Assembly: GCF_003258295.1 (NCBI RefSeq)
Contig: NZ_QKYN01000043.1
Span: 1-54,960 of the forward strand
Reading direction: 5' to 3'
DNA: 54,960 nt
Origin: Streptacidiphilus pinicola
GTDB lineage: Bacteria; Actinomycetota; Actinomycetes; Streptomycetales; Streptomycetaceae
Part shown: piece by piece, positions 8,478-17,363 of the stretch
Layout: each line of letters begins with the position of its first letter
How positions within the stretch are numbered: the stretch's first letter is position 1
Made by a program: the position numbers and the translations under genes
Notes under the pieces: model-generated
What the model was told of the DNA's origin: nothing
Databases searched by the model: none
The model's input: the letters and a program-made list of their open reading frames with translations, nothing else

Positions 8478-10460
8478 ATGCCCAAGTTCCGCATCGAAGT
8501 GTGCATCATCGGGGCCGGTCCGCGCGGCCTGTCGGTTCTGGAACGTCTGTGTGCCAATGAGCGCGCGGCGCCTTCGTGCGACCTGCTGACCGTGCACCTG
8601 GTGGACCCACATCCCGCCGGGGCCGGGTCCGTGTGGCGGACCGACCAGCCGGAGCAGCTGCTGACCAACACGGTCGCCTCGCAGATCACGGTGTTCACCG
8701 ACGACAGCGTGCGGATCGCGGGGCCGGTGGAGCCCGGACCGAGCCTGTACGAGTGGGCGCAGAGTCTGGCGTTGCTCGGCGAGCCGGGCGACTACGGCGC
8801 CCAGACGCTGGCCGAGGCCCGCCGGCTGGGACCCGACTCCTACCCCAGCCGCGGGTTCTACGGGCACTATCTGCGCGACTGCTACCGCACCATCGTCGCC
8901 AAGGCCCCGGCCCACCTCACCGTGCGCGAGCACCGCTCGCGGGCCGTCGCGGTCGCCGACACCCTCGGGACGCCGGGCGGCCCGCAGACGGTGAACCTGG
9001 AGGACGGCACCCGGCTGGGCGGACTGTCCGCCCTGGTCCTGGCCCAGGGCCACGTGGGCGCGCATCTGACCGCCCGCCAGGTGCGCACCGCCGACCTCGC
9101 CCGCATCCACGGCCTGGTGTACCTGCCCCCGGCCAACCCGGCCGATGTGCCGCTCACCTCGATCGGAGCCGAGGAGAACGTGCTGCTGCGCGGCCTCGGG
9201 CTGAACTTCTTCGACTACATGGCCCTGTTCACCAGCGGCCGCGGCGGCTCGTTCGTGCAGGGGGAGGCGGGGCTCACCTACCACAGGTCCGGAGGTGAGC
9301 CGCGGCTGTTCGCGTTCTCCCGACGCGGCATCCCGTACCACGCCCGCGGCGAGAACGAGAAGGGGCCGTTCGGCCGGTACCGGCCGCGCCTGCTCACCCC
9401 GGAGTACGTCGCCGGGCTGCGCCACCGCGCAGCGCACGGGGAGCGCATCGGCTTCCGCACCCACCTGTGGCCTCTGATCGCCCGTGAGGTGGAGAGTGTC
9501 TTCTACGCCACCACGTTGAGTGCGCGGGGAGCCGCCGCCTCCTCGGTCGAGGAGTTCATCGACCGCTACCTGGCGCTGCCGCTGGACGCGGACGGCTCCC
9601 AGCTGCTCTCCTCCCGCGAGATAGCGCCGGCGGACCGGTTCGGCTGGGAGCGGCTCGTCGATCCCGTCGCCTCGCGCCGCTTCGCCGGCCGCAAGGACTA
9701 CCAGGACTGGCTGGTCCGCTATCTGCGAGGCGACGTCGCCGCCGCACGAGCCGGCAACATCAGCGGTCCGCTCAAGGCGGCCCTCGACATCCTGCGGGAC
9801 CTGCGCAACGAGATCCGGCTCGCGGTCGACCACGGCGGACTGGACGGGGACTCCCACCGCGACGAGCTGGAGGGCTGGTACACACCGCTCAACGCGTTCT
9901 TGTCGATCGGCCCCCCGGTGCGACGCGTCGAGGAGATGATCGCCCTGATCGAGGCGGGTGTACTGACCGTGACCGGACCGGGCACCGAGGTGCGGCTGGA
10001 CACCTCGGTCCCCGCCTTCACCGCCGTCAGCCCGCGGGTGCCCGGTCCGCCCGTCGTCGCCCGGGCGCTGATCGAGGCGCGGCTGCCGGAGCCGGACATC
10101 CGGCGCACGCGCGATCCGCTGATCGGGCACATGCTCGCCACCGACCAGGCCCGGCCCTACACCATCACCACGCAGGGTGCCGGCGACTACGAGACCGGCG
10201 GCCTGGCGGTGACCGAACGGCCCTACCGCGTCGTGGACCGGGCCGGCCGGCCGCATCCGCGGCGCTTCGCCTACGGCGTGCCGACCGAGTCCGTGCACTG
10301 GGTGACCGCCGCCGGTGTCCGGCCGGGCGTGGACTCGGTCACCCTCGGGGACTCGGACGCCATCGCCCGCGAGGTGCTGGCCCTGCCGGCGCTGTCGCCG
10401 TCCGCGACACCGACCACCGGCGTCGAGGCGACGCCGATCGCGGTCGAGGTGATCGTATGA
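8478..10460 (+). CDS. creE: FAD/NAD(P)-binding monooxygenase, CreE-like (L-aspartate to nitrosuccinate)
   Basis: A 660-residue flavoprotein with the dinucleotide-binding motif VCIIGAGPRGLSVLERL at the N-terminus, DLLTVHLVDPHPAGAGSVWR after the first Rossmann unit, and LVLAQGHVGAHL further on. Size and layout match the large FAD/NAD(P)-binding family that includes CreE. CreE oxidises the amino group of aspartate to nitrosuccinate in the aspartate-nitrosuccinate (ANS) pathway. The assignment rests on the family plus the overlapping downstream lyase (4-bp ATGA overlap), a pairing diagnostic for that pathway. Without the lyase I would only have called it a flavin N-hydroxylase. Confidence 0.78.
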   Translation: MPKFRIEVCIIGAGPRGLSVLERLCANERAAPSCDLLTVHLVDPHPAGAGSVWRTDQPEQLLTNTVASQITVFTDDSVRIAGPVEPGPSLYEWAQSLALLGEPGDYGAQTLAEARRLGPDSYPSRGFYGHYLRDCYRTIVAKAPAHLTVREHRSRAVAVADTLGTPGGPQTVNLEDGTRLGGLSALVLAQGHVGAHLTARQVRTADLARIHGLVYLPPANPADVPLTSIGAEENVLLRGLGLNFFDYMALFTSGRGGSFVQGEAGLTYHRSGGEPRLFAFSRRGIPYHARGENEKGPFGRYRPRLLTPEYVAGLRHRAAHGERIGFRTHLWPLIAREVESVFYATTLSARGAAASSVEEFIDRYLALPLDADGSQLLSSREIAPADRFGWERLVDPVASRRFAGRKDYQDWLVRYLRGDVAAARAGNISGPLKAALDILRDLRNEIRLAVDHGGLDGDSHRDELEGWYTPLNAFLSIGPPVRRVEEMIALIEAGVLTVTGPGTEVRLDTSVPAFTAVSPRVPGPPVVARALIEARLPEPDIRRTRDPLIGHMLATDQARPYTITTQGAGDYETGGLAVTERPYRVVDRAGRPHPRRFAYGVPTESVHWVTAAGVRPGVDSVTLGDSDAIAREVLALPALSPSATPTTGVEATPIAVEVIV

Positions 10461-11851
10461 GCGACACCGCGTCGCTTGCGGACTCGGGGTTGCTCTCCCC
10501 CGTGCGCGCCGGCACCGCGGTGGAGGCCGCGGTCGGGGACGAGGCGTGGCTGCAGGCCATGCTGGACGCGGAGGCCGCGCTGGTCCGCGCCCAGGCGCGG
10601 CTGGGCAGCGTCCCGGCCGCCGCCGCGACGCGGATCTCCCGCCTGGCCAGGGCCGAGTCGATGGACCTTCGGCAACTGGCCCTGGCGGCCCGGGAGACCG
10701 CGAACCCCGTGGTCGGGCTGGTGCAGGCCCTGACCGAGGTGGTGGCCCGCCAGGACGAGGGGGCCGCGCAGTACGTGCACCGCGGCTCGACCAGCCAGGA
10801 CGTCTTCGACACCGCCGCCATGCTGGTGGCCCGCCGCGCGCTGGACCTCACCCTGGCGGACCTGGACCGCACCGCCGGGGCGCTGACCGCGCTGGCGGCG
10901 CGCCATCGGGACACCGCCATGGCCGGACGCACCCTGGCCCTCCAGGCGGTCCCGATCACGTTCGGCCTGAAGGCGGCGGGATGGCGGCAGTTGGTACTGG
11001 ATGCCGAGGACCGGCTGCGGGCCGTGCGCGACCACGGACTTCCGGTCTCCCTGGGTGGGGCCGCCGGCACGCTGGCGGGCTACCTGGAGTACGCGCGGCT
11101 GGACGCGCCGGACGCCGAGCGGACCGGTTTCCACTCCCGGCTGCTCGCCGCGTTCGCCAAGGAGACGGGGCTGTCCGTTCCGCGCCTGCCGTGGCACGCG
11201 CTGCGCACCCCGATCGCGGACCTCGCGGCCGCACTGGCCTTCACCGCCGGCGCACTGGGAAAGCTCGCCGTGGACGTGCTGACGCTGTCGCGCACGGAGA
11301 TCGGCGAGGTCGCCGAGCCGGCCGCCCCGGGCCGGGGCGCTTCCTCGGCCATGCCGCACAAGCACAACCCGGTGCTGGCCACGTTGGTGCGCAGCGCGGC
11401 GCTCCAGGTCCCGGCGCTGTGCACGGGGCTGGTCCAGTGTCTTGCGGCCGAGGACGAACGCTCCGCGGGCGGATGGCACGCCGAGTGGCTGCTGCTGCGT
11501 GAGTGCCTGCGGCTGACCGGTGGCGCCGCGTCCACGGCGGCCAGGCTCGCCGAGGGACTGCGGGTCGACGGCCCGCGGATGGCTCGCAACCTGGAACTGA
11601 CCGGCAGCCAGGTCGTCTCGGAGCGGCTGGCGGCACGACTGGCCCCGGTCCTTGGCAAGGCCGAGGCGAAACGCGTGCTCACCGTCGCCTGTGAGACCGC
11701 GGCCGCACAGCGGCAGCCGCTGCACGTGGTCCTGGAGAAGATGCCGCAGGCGCGGGTCCTGGCCGAACAGGGTCTGCTCGAAGAGCTCTGCGACCCGGCC
11801 GGGTACACCGGGGCGAGCGGCGAGCTGGTCGACCGGGCCCTACGTCCCTGA
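10457..11851 (+). CDS. creD: Nitrosuccinate lyase, CreD-like (fumarase/aspartase superfamily)
   Basis: A 464-residue lyase of the 3-carboxymuconate cycloisomerase / adenylosuccinate lyase type. It shows HRGSTSQDVFDTA and the superfamily signature GASSAMPHKHNP, whose flexible Ser-rich loop holds the catalytic serine. CreD releases nitrous acid and fumarate from nitrosuccinate. The overlap with the CreE-like gene by ATGA and the absence of protocatechuate or purine genes nearby favour that role. Carboxymuconate cycloisomerase is the main alternative, since annotation pipelines often use that name for CreD homologues. Confidence 0.78.
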   Translation: MSDTASLADSGLLSPVRAGTAVEAAVGDEAWLQAMLDAEAALVRAQARLGSVPAAAATRISRLARAESMDLRQLALAARETANPVVGLVQALTEVVARQDEGAAQYVHRGSTSQDVFDTAAMLVARRALDLTLADLDRTAGALTALAARHRDTAMAGRTLALQAVPITFGLKAAGWRQLVLDAEDRLRAVRDHGLPVSLGGAAGTLAGYLEYARLDAPDAERTGFHSRLLAAFAKETGLSVPRLPWHALRTPIADLAAALAFTAGALGKLAVDVLTLSRTEIGEVAEPAAPGRGASSAMPHKHNPVLATLVRSAALQVPALCTGLVQCLAAEDERSAGGWHAEWLLLRECLRLTGGAASTAARLAEGLRVDGPRMARNLELTGSQVVSERLAARLAPVLGKAEAKRVLTVACETAAAQRQPLHVVLEKMPQARVLAEQGLLEELCDPAGYTGASGELVDRALRP

Positions 11852-11904
11852 CGGGTGGTCACGGGATCTGGCGGGGAGCGCCGGGCCCTGGCCGGGCACT
11901 CGCG

Positions 11905-12330
11905 TTACGCCGTCAGGGCCCCGCGATGCCGGTGCCCCGCGGAGAGCTTCTCCTGCGGGGCTCCGACGGCGTCCGAGTCCGAGCGGTGAGCCTGGACATC
12001 GGACGCGTGGTCGGCCGCCCACAACTGCAGCAGGGAGAAGATCGCCGCGAGGCTGGTGCCGAGTCCACTGAGGCGGTACTCCACCTTGGGCGGGACCTCG
12101 GGGTACACCGTGCGTTCGATGATCCCGTCCCGTTCCAGCGTGCGCAGCGTCGCCGTCAGCATCTTCTGGCTCACTCCGTCAAGTTGTCTGCGCAGTTCAC
12201 CGTGCCGCATCGGGGACGTCTCGTGCAGGGCGCACAGCACCGGCAGCGTCCACTTGTTGGTCAGCGTCTCCAGCAGCTCCCGGGTGGGCAGTTCCACGCC
12301 CTGCACGATCCCCAGCTCCGTGACCGACAT
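11905..12330 (-). CDS. HxlR-family winged-helix transcriptional regulator
   Basis: A 141-residue protein with the HxlR pattern: LLETLTNKWTLPVLCALHE, MRHGELRRQLDGVSQKMLTATLRTLERDGIIERTVYPEVPPKVEYRLSGLG. One cysteine (about residue 33) lies in the first helix. Some HxlR proteins (YodB, CatR) sense quinones or electrophiles through cysteine, which would suit a cluster that makes a naphthoquinone, but this is speculation. A GAGGAGG ribosome site precedes the ATG. It converges on the creD-like gene and diverges from the DUF6879 gene. It is the best candidate to bind the dyads at 8106-8160. Confidence 0.85.
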   Translation of the reverse strand: MSVTELGIVQGVELPTRELLETLTNKWTLPVLCALHETSPMRHGELRRQLDGVSQKMLTATLRTLERDGIIERTVYPEVPPKVEYRLSGLGTSLAAIFSLLQLWAADHASDVQAHRSDSDAVGAPQEKLSAGHRHRGALTA

Positions 12331-12701
12331 CGAACCTCCTCATGTCGAATCCGTGGCCGAGGACCCGTGCCTCTCCAGGAGGACACCGGGTCCCGACCAG
12401 GCCTACCGGGAAGGGTTCCGCACGGATCGCAAGTTTTTCTGGATACGAAATGCCGGCCTGCGAAGACGTGGTGTCGAGCGCGAGGTTCGCGCCGAACCCC
12501 GGGCGACTCCAGCCTGGCGGCCGGCGCCGCGCTCGTCGGCCGCTCCCCCGCCCGAGCTGGGCGCGCCTTCGCCCGGAGCGGGCCTCGAGCCCGGTTCGAG
12601 GGCGGGCCGCTCCACTTGAGGGGCAAGGCCTGGAAGTCGGCTCCACGAGGTCGCCCGACCGCTTGGCCGCGGCCTGCTCTGTTCCCGGACCGGAGATACG
12701 C
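12331..12701. other. Divergent intergenic region between HxlR and DUF6879 genes
   Basis: A gap of 371 bp without a convincing gene. The DUF6879 frame stays open upstream to 12342 but codon use and protein character degrade before 12702. A short A/T-richer island at about 12428-12456 (containing AAGTTTTTC and GGATACGAAATG) stands out in this GC-rich DNA and is the likeliest promoter/operator location. I saw no clear SARP repeats. Confidence 0.4.
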
Positions 12702-13199
12702 ATGTCGAGCAACTTCCCCGCCTTCGCCGAACTGATCGCCCAGACCGAGCACTGCGCCTGGCACCTGCAGCTGCGCGACGACCGCACCCTGGTCCACGCC
12801 CCGGAAGGACACGGCGACTTCGCCGCCCTGGTGCGCGACGCGGTCGGGCGCGGCATCGACTGGCGGCGCGCGCGGATCGTGCCCGAGCCGGCCGGCGCGG
12901 TCGTCCAGGACGCGTGGGAGACCACGACCCAGGTCAACGTGCCCGCCGGCGAGAAGGTGCGCTGGCTGCCGCGGCAGCGCGCCGCGGACCTGCTGCTGCC
13001 GGGCAACGACTTCTGGGTGTTCGACGACCGGCTGCTGCGCTGGACGCACCTGCAGCGCGACGGCTCCTGGGGCCGGCACGAGTTCTCGCGGGACCCCGAG
13101 CTGATCCGCCGCTGCCGGCAGGCCTTCGAGGCCGTGTGGGAACGCGCGGTGGACCACGCCGAGTTCACCCCCTCGCGCAGGCAGCCCACCGCGGCCTGA
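12702..13199 (+). CDS. DUF6879 family protein
   Basis: A 165-residue protein starting MSSNFPAFAEL, with a good GGAG before the ATG. Typical segments of this actinobacterial family are TEHCAWHLQLRD, RIVPEPAG, EKVRWLPRQRAADLLLPGNDFWVFDDRLL, and AFEAVWERAVDHAEF. The family often sits beside helix-turn-helix regulators in Streptomyces; biochemical function is unknown. Here it lies between HxlR and the SARP gene and is closed by a strong hairpin at 13241-13273, so it is its own transcription unit. Confidence 0.75.
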   Translation: MSSNFPAFAELIAQTEHCAWHLQLRDDRTLVHAPEGHGDFAALVRDAVGRGIDWRRARIVPEPAGAVVQDAWETTTQVNVPAGEKVRWLPRQRAADLLLPGNDFWVFDDRLLRWTHLQRDGSWGRHEFSRDPELIRRCRQAFEAVWERAVDHAEFTPSRRQPTAA

Positions 13200-13240
13200 C
13201 CCGCACCCCCGCCCGGCGACCCCCGGCAGCACGGCATCCC

Positions 13241-13273
13241 TCACCCGCCCCGCGCGCCGCGCGGGGCGGGTGA
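13241..13273 (+). terminator. Hairpin terminator after the DUF6879 gene
   Basis: Perfect 15-bp arms (13241-13255 and 13259-13273) with a 3-nt loop, starting TCACCCGCC. It lies 42 bp after the stop and before the SARP promoter. No U tract follows, as is usual in Streptomyces. Confidence 0.7.
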
Positions 13274-13339
13274 CGCGCGTCTGCGCCCCGCGACCTGGGC
13301 CCGAGGCGGGGCGTGAAGGAATCAGGAGCAGAGCGGGAA

Positions 13340-13371
13340 TCAAGGGGCGCTGCACCGGCCGGAGTTAGCTT
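13340..13371 (+). promoter_or_regulatory. SARP-type promoter of the SARP gene
   Basis: TCAAGGG (13340-13346), 4 bp, TGCACCG (13351-13357), 8 bp, then TAGCTT (13366-13371) as -10. The 11-bp repeat period and 8-bp gap to the -10 are the known geometry of SARP binding sites. It lies 33 bp before the activator's ATG, so autoregulation is likely. Confidence 0.6.
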
Positions 13372-13403
13372 TCCGGACAGTGAAGGGATACGGGTGATCT
13401 TCG

Positions 13404-15356
13404 ATGGAGCTCCGGATACTGGGATCGATAGAACTGTGGACGGGCACCGCCCTGGCCGATCTCGGCCCCGCACGGCAACGCAGCATCCTCGGAGTCCTGC
13501 TGGTCGACCCGGAGCGGCCGGTGCCGCTGGAGTCCCTCGTCGACCGGGTGTGGGGCGAACAGCCGCCCGCCGGGGTCCGCAACGTGGTGCACACCTACGT
13601 CACCCGGCTGCGCCGGGCGCTGGCGCGCGCCTCGGCCGAACTGCCCGAGCCGATCGGCGTGGTGCGCACCCCGACCGGCTACCAGGTCTCGGCCGACCCC
13701 GGCACCGTGGACCTGGTGCGGTTCCGCCGGCTGCTGAAGAGCGCCCAGCGCGAGGGGCTGGCCCTGCCCGAGCGCAGCGCGCTGCTGCAGCAGGCACTGC
13801 ACCTGTGGCGCGGTGACGCGCTGGGGGGCATGGAGAGCGACTGGGCCGCGCGGCTGCGCGAGACGCTGCGGCAGCTGCACCACGAGGCGCTCAGCCAGTG
13901 GGCGGACGCCGAGATACGTCTGGAACGGCCGGGCGCGGTGCTGGCGGAGCTGCGGGCGGCGCTGCTGACCGACCCGCTGTCCGAGCAGCTGTGCGAGCGG
14001 CTGATGCTGGCGCTGTATCTGGAGGGGCGCAGCGTCGACGCGCTGGAGTACTACCAGTCGATCCGGCGCCTGATCGCGAAGGAGCTCGGCACCGATCCCT
14101 CGCGGCGGCTGCAGCGGCTGTACGAGACGATCCTGCGCGGCGAGGCGGCCGACCCCGCACCGGCGGGCGCGGCCGAGCGCGGCGGTGAGCCGCAGGGCGC
14201 GGTCACCCACGGCACCGGCACGCACGGCGTGGGCGTGTTCGCCGCGCCGGAGCCCAGAGCCGCGCCGCCGGCCGTGCCGGTGCCGGCGATGCTGCCGCTG
14301 GACCTGCCCGACTTCACCGGGCGCGAGCGTGAACTCGACCAGATCGCACGCACGTTGACCGGTCCGGCCGGCGCGCAGCCGCACGCGGTGGTGCTGGTCG
14401 GCGGCGGCGGGGCCGGCAAGACCGCGCTGGCGGTGCACCTGGGCCACCGGCTGCGGCCCGCGTTCCCCGACGGGCAGCTGTACGCGGCGCTGCGCGGCAG
14501 CGGCGCGCGGGCGGCGGACCCGCACGCGGTGCTGGGCCGGCTGCTGCGGGCGCTGGGCACCGACCCGGACCGGCTGCCGGCCGACCCCGACGAGCGCGCC
14601 GAGATCTACCGGCTGGCGCTTTCCGGGCGCAGGCTGCTGCTGATCCTGGACGACGCGGTCGACGACGCGCAGGTGCAGCCGCTGCTGCCGGGCAGCGCGG
14701 ACACCGGGGTGCTGATCACCAGCCGGGGCCGGCTGGCCGCGCCGCTGGGCGCCCGGGTGCTGCAGCTGCCGGACCTGCCGCACGGCCACAGCCTGCGGCT
14801 GCTGGCGCGGATGCTGGGCGCGGAGCGGGTCAACCGGGAGCCGGCCGCGGCGGCCGCGATCGCCCGCTACTGCGGCGGCCTGCCGCTGGCGCTCAGGGCC
14901 GCGGCGGTGCGGCTCAACACCCGCCCGCACTGGCCGCTGGCGCGCTACGCGGAGCGGCTGGGCAACGAGGCGCGGCGCCTGGACGAGCTGGCGCACAGCT
15001 CGCTGAGCGTGCGGGCCAGCTTCGCCGCGTCCTACGACGCGCTGCCCGAGGACGCCCGCGAGGCGTTGCGGTGCCTGGCCCACCTGGACGTGCCCGAGTT
15101 CGACGCCCACATGGCCTGCCCGGTCCTGGGCAAGGACTTCGCCGCGGTGGAGGACGCCTGCGAGCAGCTGGTGGAGGCGCACTTCCTGTCGGTGGCCGAG
15201 CCGGCGGTGGCCGACCTGCCCACCCGCTACCGGCTCGACGGCCTGCAGCGCAGCTTCGCCCAGGAACTGAGCGCCGGCCGGGAACCGGGCGCCGCCCAAG
15301 GTCTGGTCAAAGGCGCGGCGGGCGCTGTTCGAGCCGCCGTCCAAGCGTCCTTCTAG
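13404..15356 (+). CDS. SARP-family transcriptional activator with NB-ARC ATPase domain
   Basis: A 650-residue AfsR/SARP regulator. Residues 1 to about 95 form an OmpR-type winged helix (MELRILGSIELW, RQRSILGVLLVDP, HTYVTRLRRAL). A BTAD domain follows to about 255 (QALHLWRGDALGG, LALYLEGRSVDALEYYQSIRRLIAKELGTDPS). An NB-ARC module then shows the Walker A GGGGAGKTAL near residue 335 and LLLILDDAVDD as Walker B. It ends soon after the NB-ARC winged-helix part, with no long TPR tail as in AfsR. It is followed by the PKS operon and preceded by a SARP-type site. It is probably the pathway-specific activator for the seven SARP-like sites in the window. Confidence 0.9.
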   Translation: MELRILGSIELWTGTALADLGPARQRSILGVLLVDPERPVPLESLVDRVWGEQPPAGVRNVVHTYVTRLRRALARASAELPEPIGVVRTPTGYQVSADPGTVDLVRFRRLLKSAQREGLALPERSALLQQALHLWRGDALGGMESDWAARLRETLRQLHHEALSQWADAEIRLERPGAVLAELRAALLTDPLSEQLCERLMLALYLEGRSVDALEYYQSIRRLIAKELGTDPSRRLQRLYETILRGEAADPAPAGAAERGGEPQGAVTHGTGTHGVGVFAAPEPRAAPPAVPVPAMLPLDLPDFTGRERELDQIARTLTGPAGAQPHAVVLVGGGGAGKTALAVHLGHRLRPAFPDGQLYAALRGSGARAADPHAVLGRLLRALGTDPDRLPADPDERAEIYRLALSGRRLLLILDDAVDDAQVQPLLPGSADTGVLITSRGRLAAPLGARVLQLPDLPHGHSLRLLARMLGAERVNREPAAAAAIARYCGGLPLALRAAAVRLNTRPHWPLARYAERLGNEARRLDELAHSSLSVRASFAASYDALPEDAREALRCLAHLDVPEFDAHMACPVLGKDFAAVEDACEQLVEAHFLSVAEPAVADLPTRYRLDGLQRSFAQELSAGREPGAAQGLVKGAAGAVRAAVQASF

Positions 15357-15372
15357 CGGGGCCCACATGGGA

Positions 15373-15428
15373 ATACACCCGCGGTCAAGACGCACTCCAG
15401 CCCAGCGCCCAACGCGGTGGCGGACAGT
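15373..15428 (+). promoter_or_regulatory. SARP-type promoter of the PKS operon (twin of the site at 48910)
   Basis: Repeats with 11-bp period: TACACCC (15374), TCAAGAC (15385), TCCAGCC (15396), GCCCAAC (15407), then about 9 bp to a poor -10 (GACAGT, 15423-15428). About 49 bp here (15373-15421) are nearly the same as 48910-48958 upstream of the beta-phenylalanine module. The carboxylase ATG is 50 bp further on. The repeat is directly visible; the promoter role is inferred. Confidence 0.6.
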
Positions 15429-15477
15429 CATCTCCGAAGCCACCTACGCGATTGGGCAGGAAGGAGTGGGACCGCCA

Positions 15478-17115
15478 ATGACGCCTCCGGACACTCCCCA
15501 GGCGGTGCTGCCAGACCTCGGGCGGACCGACACGGATCCGCAACCACCGATACCGGCACGCGCGCCCACCATGGCCGAACTGGCCGACGAACTGACCACC
15601 CGTCGGGCGCAGGCCCACTACGGGCACGACCCGGACGCCGACGCCCGGCACCTGGGCAAGGGCAAGCTGCTGGCCCGCCAGCGCATCGAGGAACTCCTTG
15701 ACCCGGGCACCTTCACCGAGCTGGGGCTGTTCGCCGAGCACCGGGCCGTCGGGTTCGGCATGGAGGACTCCCACCCCGAGGGCGACGGCGTGATCACGGG
15801 CTGGGGCGAGATCGACGGCCGTACGGTCTTCGTGTTCGCCCACGACGCCCGGGTCCGCGGCGGCGCGCTCGGGGCCACGTTCGCCGCGAAGATCCACCAG
15901 CTGCTCGACTTCGCCGACTCCGTCGGCGCCCCCGTCATCGGCCTCAACGACGGCGGCGGCGCCCGGATCCAGGAGGGCATCGACGCGCTGGCCGGATTCG
16001 GCAAGCTGTTCGCCCGCAACGTCCGCGCCTCCGGCGTGGTGCCGCAGATCTCCGTGGTGCTCGGCTCCTGTGCCGGCGGCGCGGTCTACTCGCCGGCGCT
16101 GACCGACTTCACGTTCATGGTCGAGGGCATGGCCAACATGTTCATCACCGGCCCCGACGTGGTGCAGGCCGTCACCGGCGAGAAGGTCACCCACGAGGAG
16201 CTCGGCGGCGCCTACACCCACGGCACCCGCACCGGCGTGGCGAGCTTCGTCGCCGCCGACGAGGAGCTGTGCTTCGAGGGCGTGCGCGAGCTGCTGTCCT
16301 ACCTGCCGTCGAACAACGCCGAGTCGGCGCCGTACACGCGGCCCACCGACAGCGCGGACCGGCGCTGCGAGGAGCTGCTGCGGCTGGTGCCGGTCGACGA
16401 CCGGACCCCGTACGACATCCGGACGGTGATCGGGCACATCGTCGACGACGGCGACTACCTGGAGATCCAGGAGAGCTGGGCGCCGAACATCGTGTGCGCG
16501 CTGGCCCGCCTGGACGGCCACACCGTCGGGATCGTCGGCAACCAGCCCGCGGTGATGGCCGGGGTGCTGGACATCGACTCCTCCGAGAAGGCCGCCCGGT
16601 TCGTGCGCACCTGCGACGCGTTCAACATCCCGCTGGTGACCCTGGTGGACGTGCCCGGCTTCATGCCCGGCACCGACCAGGAGCACAACGCGATCATCCG
16701 GCGCGGCGCGAAGCTGCTGTACGCGTACTGCGAGGCGACGGTGCCGCGGGTGCAGGTGATCTTGCGCAAGGCGTTCGGCGGCGCGTACATCGTCATGGAC
16801 TCCAAGTCGATCGGCTCGGACCTGTCGTTCGCGTGGCCGTCCAACCAGACCGCGGTGATGGGCGCCGACGGCGCCGCGAACATCATCTTCCGCCGGCAGC
16901 TGCGTGCGGCCGCCGAGCCGGAGAAGCTCCGCAAGGAGCTGGTCGCGGAGTACACCGAGCAGCTGATGAACCCGTTCGTCGCCGCCCAGCGCGGGCACGT
17001 CGACGACGTCATCGACCCCGCCGACACCCGGCGGGTGCTGATCAAGTCGCTGGACATGCTGCGCAGCAAGCGGGCCCGGCAGCCGGTGCGCAAGCACGGG
17101 AACGAGCCGCTGTGA
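15478..17115 (+). CDS. Acyl-CoA carboxylase beta (carboxyltransferase) subunit
   Basis: A 545-residue biotin-dependent carboxyltransferase (AccB/PccB type) predicted to make malonyl-CoA (or methylmalonyl-CoA) for the PKS. Visible segments are RQRIEELLDPGTFTELG, DGVITGWGEIDGR, GLNDGGGARIQEG, LGSCAGGAVYSPAL, FMVEGMANMFITGP, LVDVPGFMPGTDQEHN, RKAFGGAYIVMDSK, and AWPSNQTAVMGADGAA. The ATG at 15478 is preceded by AAGGAG at long spacing; an in-frame GTG at 15466 is possible. The biotin carboxylase alpha subunit is not in the window and is presumably shared from primary metabolism. First gene of the PKS operon. Confidence 0.9.
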   Translation: MTPPDTPQAVLPDLGRTDTDPQPPIPARAPTMAELADELTTRRAQAHYGHDPDADARHLGKGKLLARQRIEELLDPGTFTELGLFAEHRAVGFGMEDSHPEGDGVITGWGEIDGRTVFVFAHDARVRGGALGATFAAKIHQLLDFADSVGAPVIGLNDGGGARIQEGIDALAGFGKLFARNVRASGVVPQISVVLGSCAGGAVYSPALTDFTFMVEGMANMFITGPDVVQAVTGEKVTHEELGGAYTHGTRTGVASFVAADEELCFEGVRELLSYLPSNNAESAPYTRPTDSADRRCEELLRLVPVDDRTPYDIRTVIGHIVDDGDYLEIQESWAPNIVCALARLDGHTVGIVGNQPAVMAGVLDIDSSEKAARFVRTCDAFNIPLVTLVDVPGFMPGTDQEHNAIIRRGAKLLYAYCEATVPRVQVILRKAFGGAYIVMDSKSIGSDLSFAWPSNQTAVMGADGAANIIFRRQLRAAAEPEKLRKELVAEYTEQLMNPFVAAQRGHVDDVIDPADTRRVLIKSLDMLRSKRARQPVRKHGNEPL

Positions 17116-17363
17116 GCGCCCCGGGCACCGCCGCGCTCACGGTCCTGCGGGGCAACCCCACCCCCGAGGAACTGGCCTCGCTGCTGGTCGTGTTCGCCGC
17201 CCTGCGCGGCGGCGCGCCCGACCCGGCCGGCCAGGCCCTGGGCGGCGCGCGGCGCCGCTGGGGCCGGCCGGCCGGCTGGAAGCACACGCACACCGCCGCC
17301 GAGGCGGACCCCGCGATCTGGCAGCGCAACCCTGCCCCGACCCACGAAAGGACTGGCAGATGA
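17112..17363 (+). CDS. accE: Acyl-CoA carboxylase epsilon subunit
   Basis: A small 83-residue protein from a GTG that overlaps the beta-subunit stop, ending in an ATGA overlap with the malonyltransferase. It has the epsilon pattern: an N-terminal LTVLRGNPTPEELASLLVVFAAL helix and a C-terminal WGRPAGWKHT...WQRNP segment. Epsilon subunits stabilise actinobacterial carboxylase complexes between alpha and beta chains. Confidence 0.8.
   Translation: MSAPGTAALTVLRGNPTPEELASLLVVFAALRGGAPDPAGQALGGARRRWGRPAGWKHTHTAAEADPAIWQRNPAPTHERTGR

Noticed and set aside
8123..8698. A 191-codon minus-strand ORF over the creE promoter and start
   Set aside because: It overlaps the creE start and the dyad operators and has no recognisable protein features.
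10457..11851. 3-Carboxy-cis,cis-muconate cycloisomerase or adenylosuccinate lyase
   Set aside because: No protocatechuate or purine genes; overlap with the CreE-like monooxygenase makes nitrosuccinate lyase the better call. Kept as an alternative.
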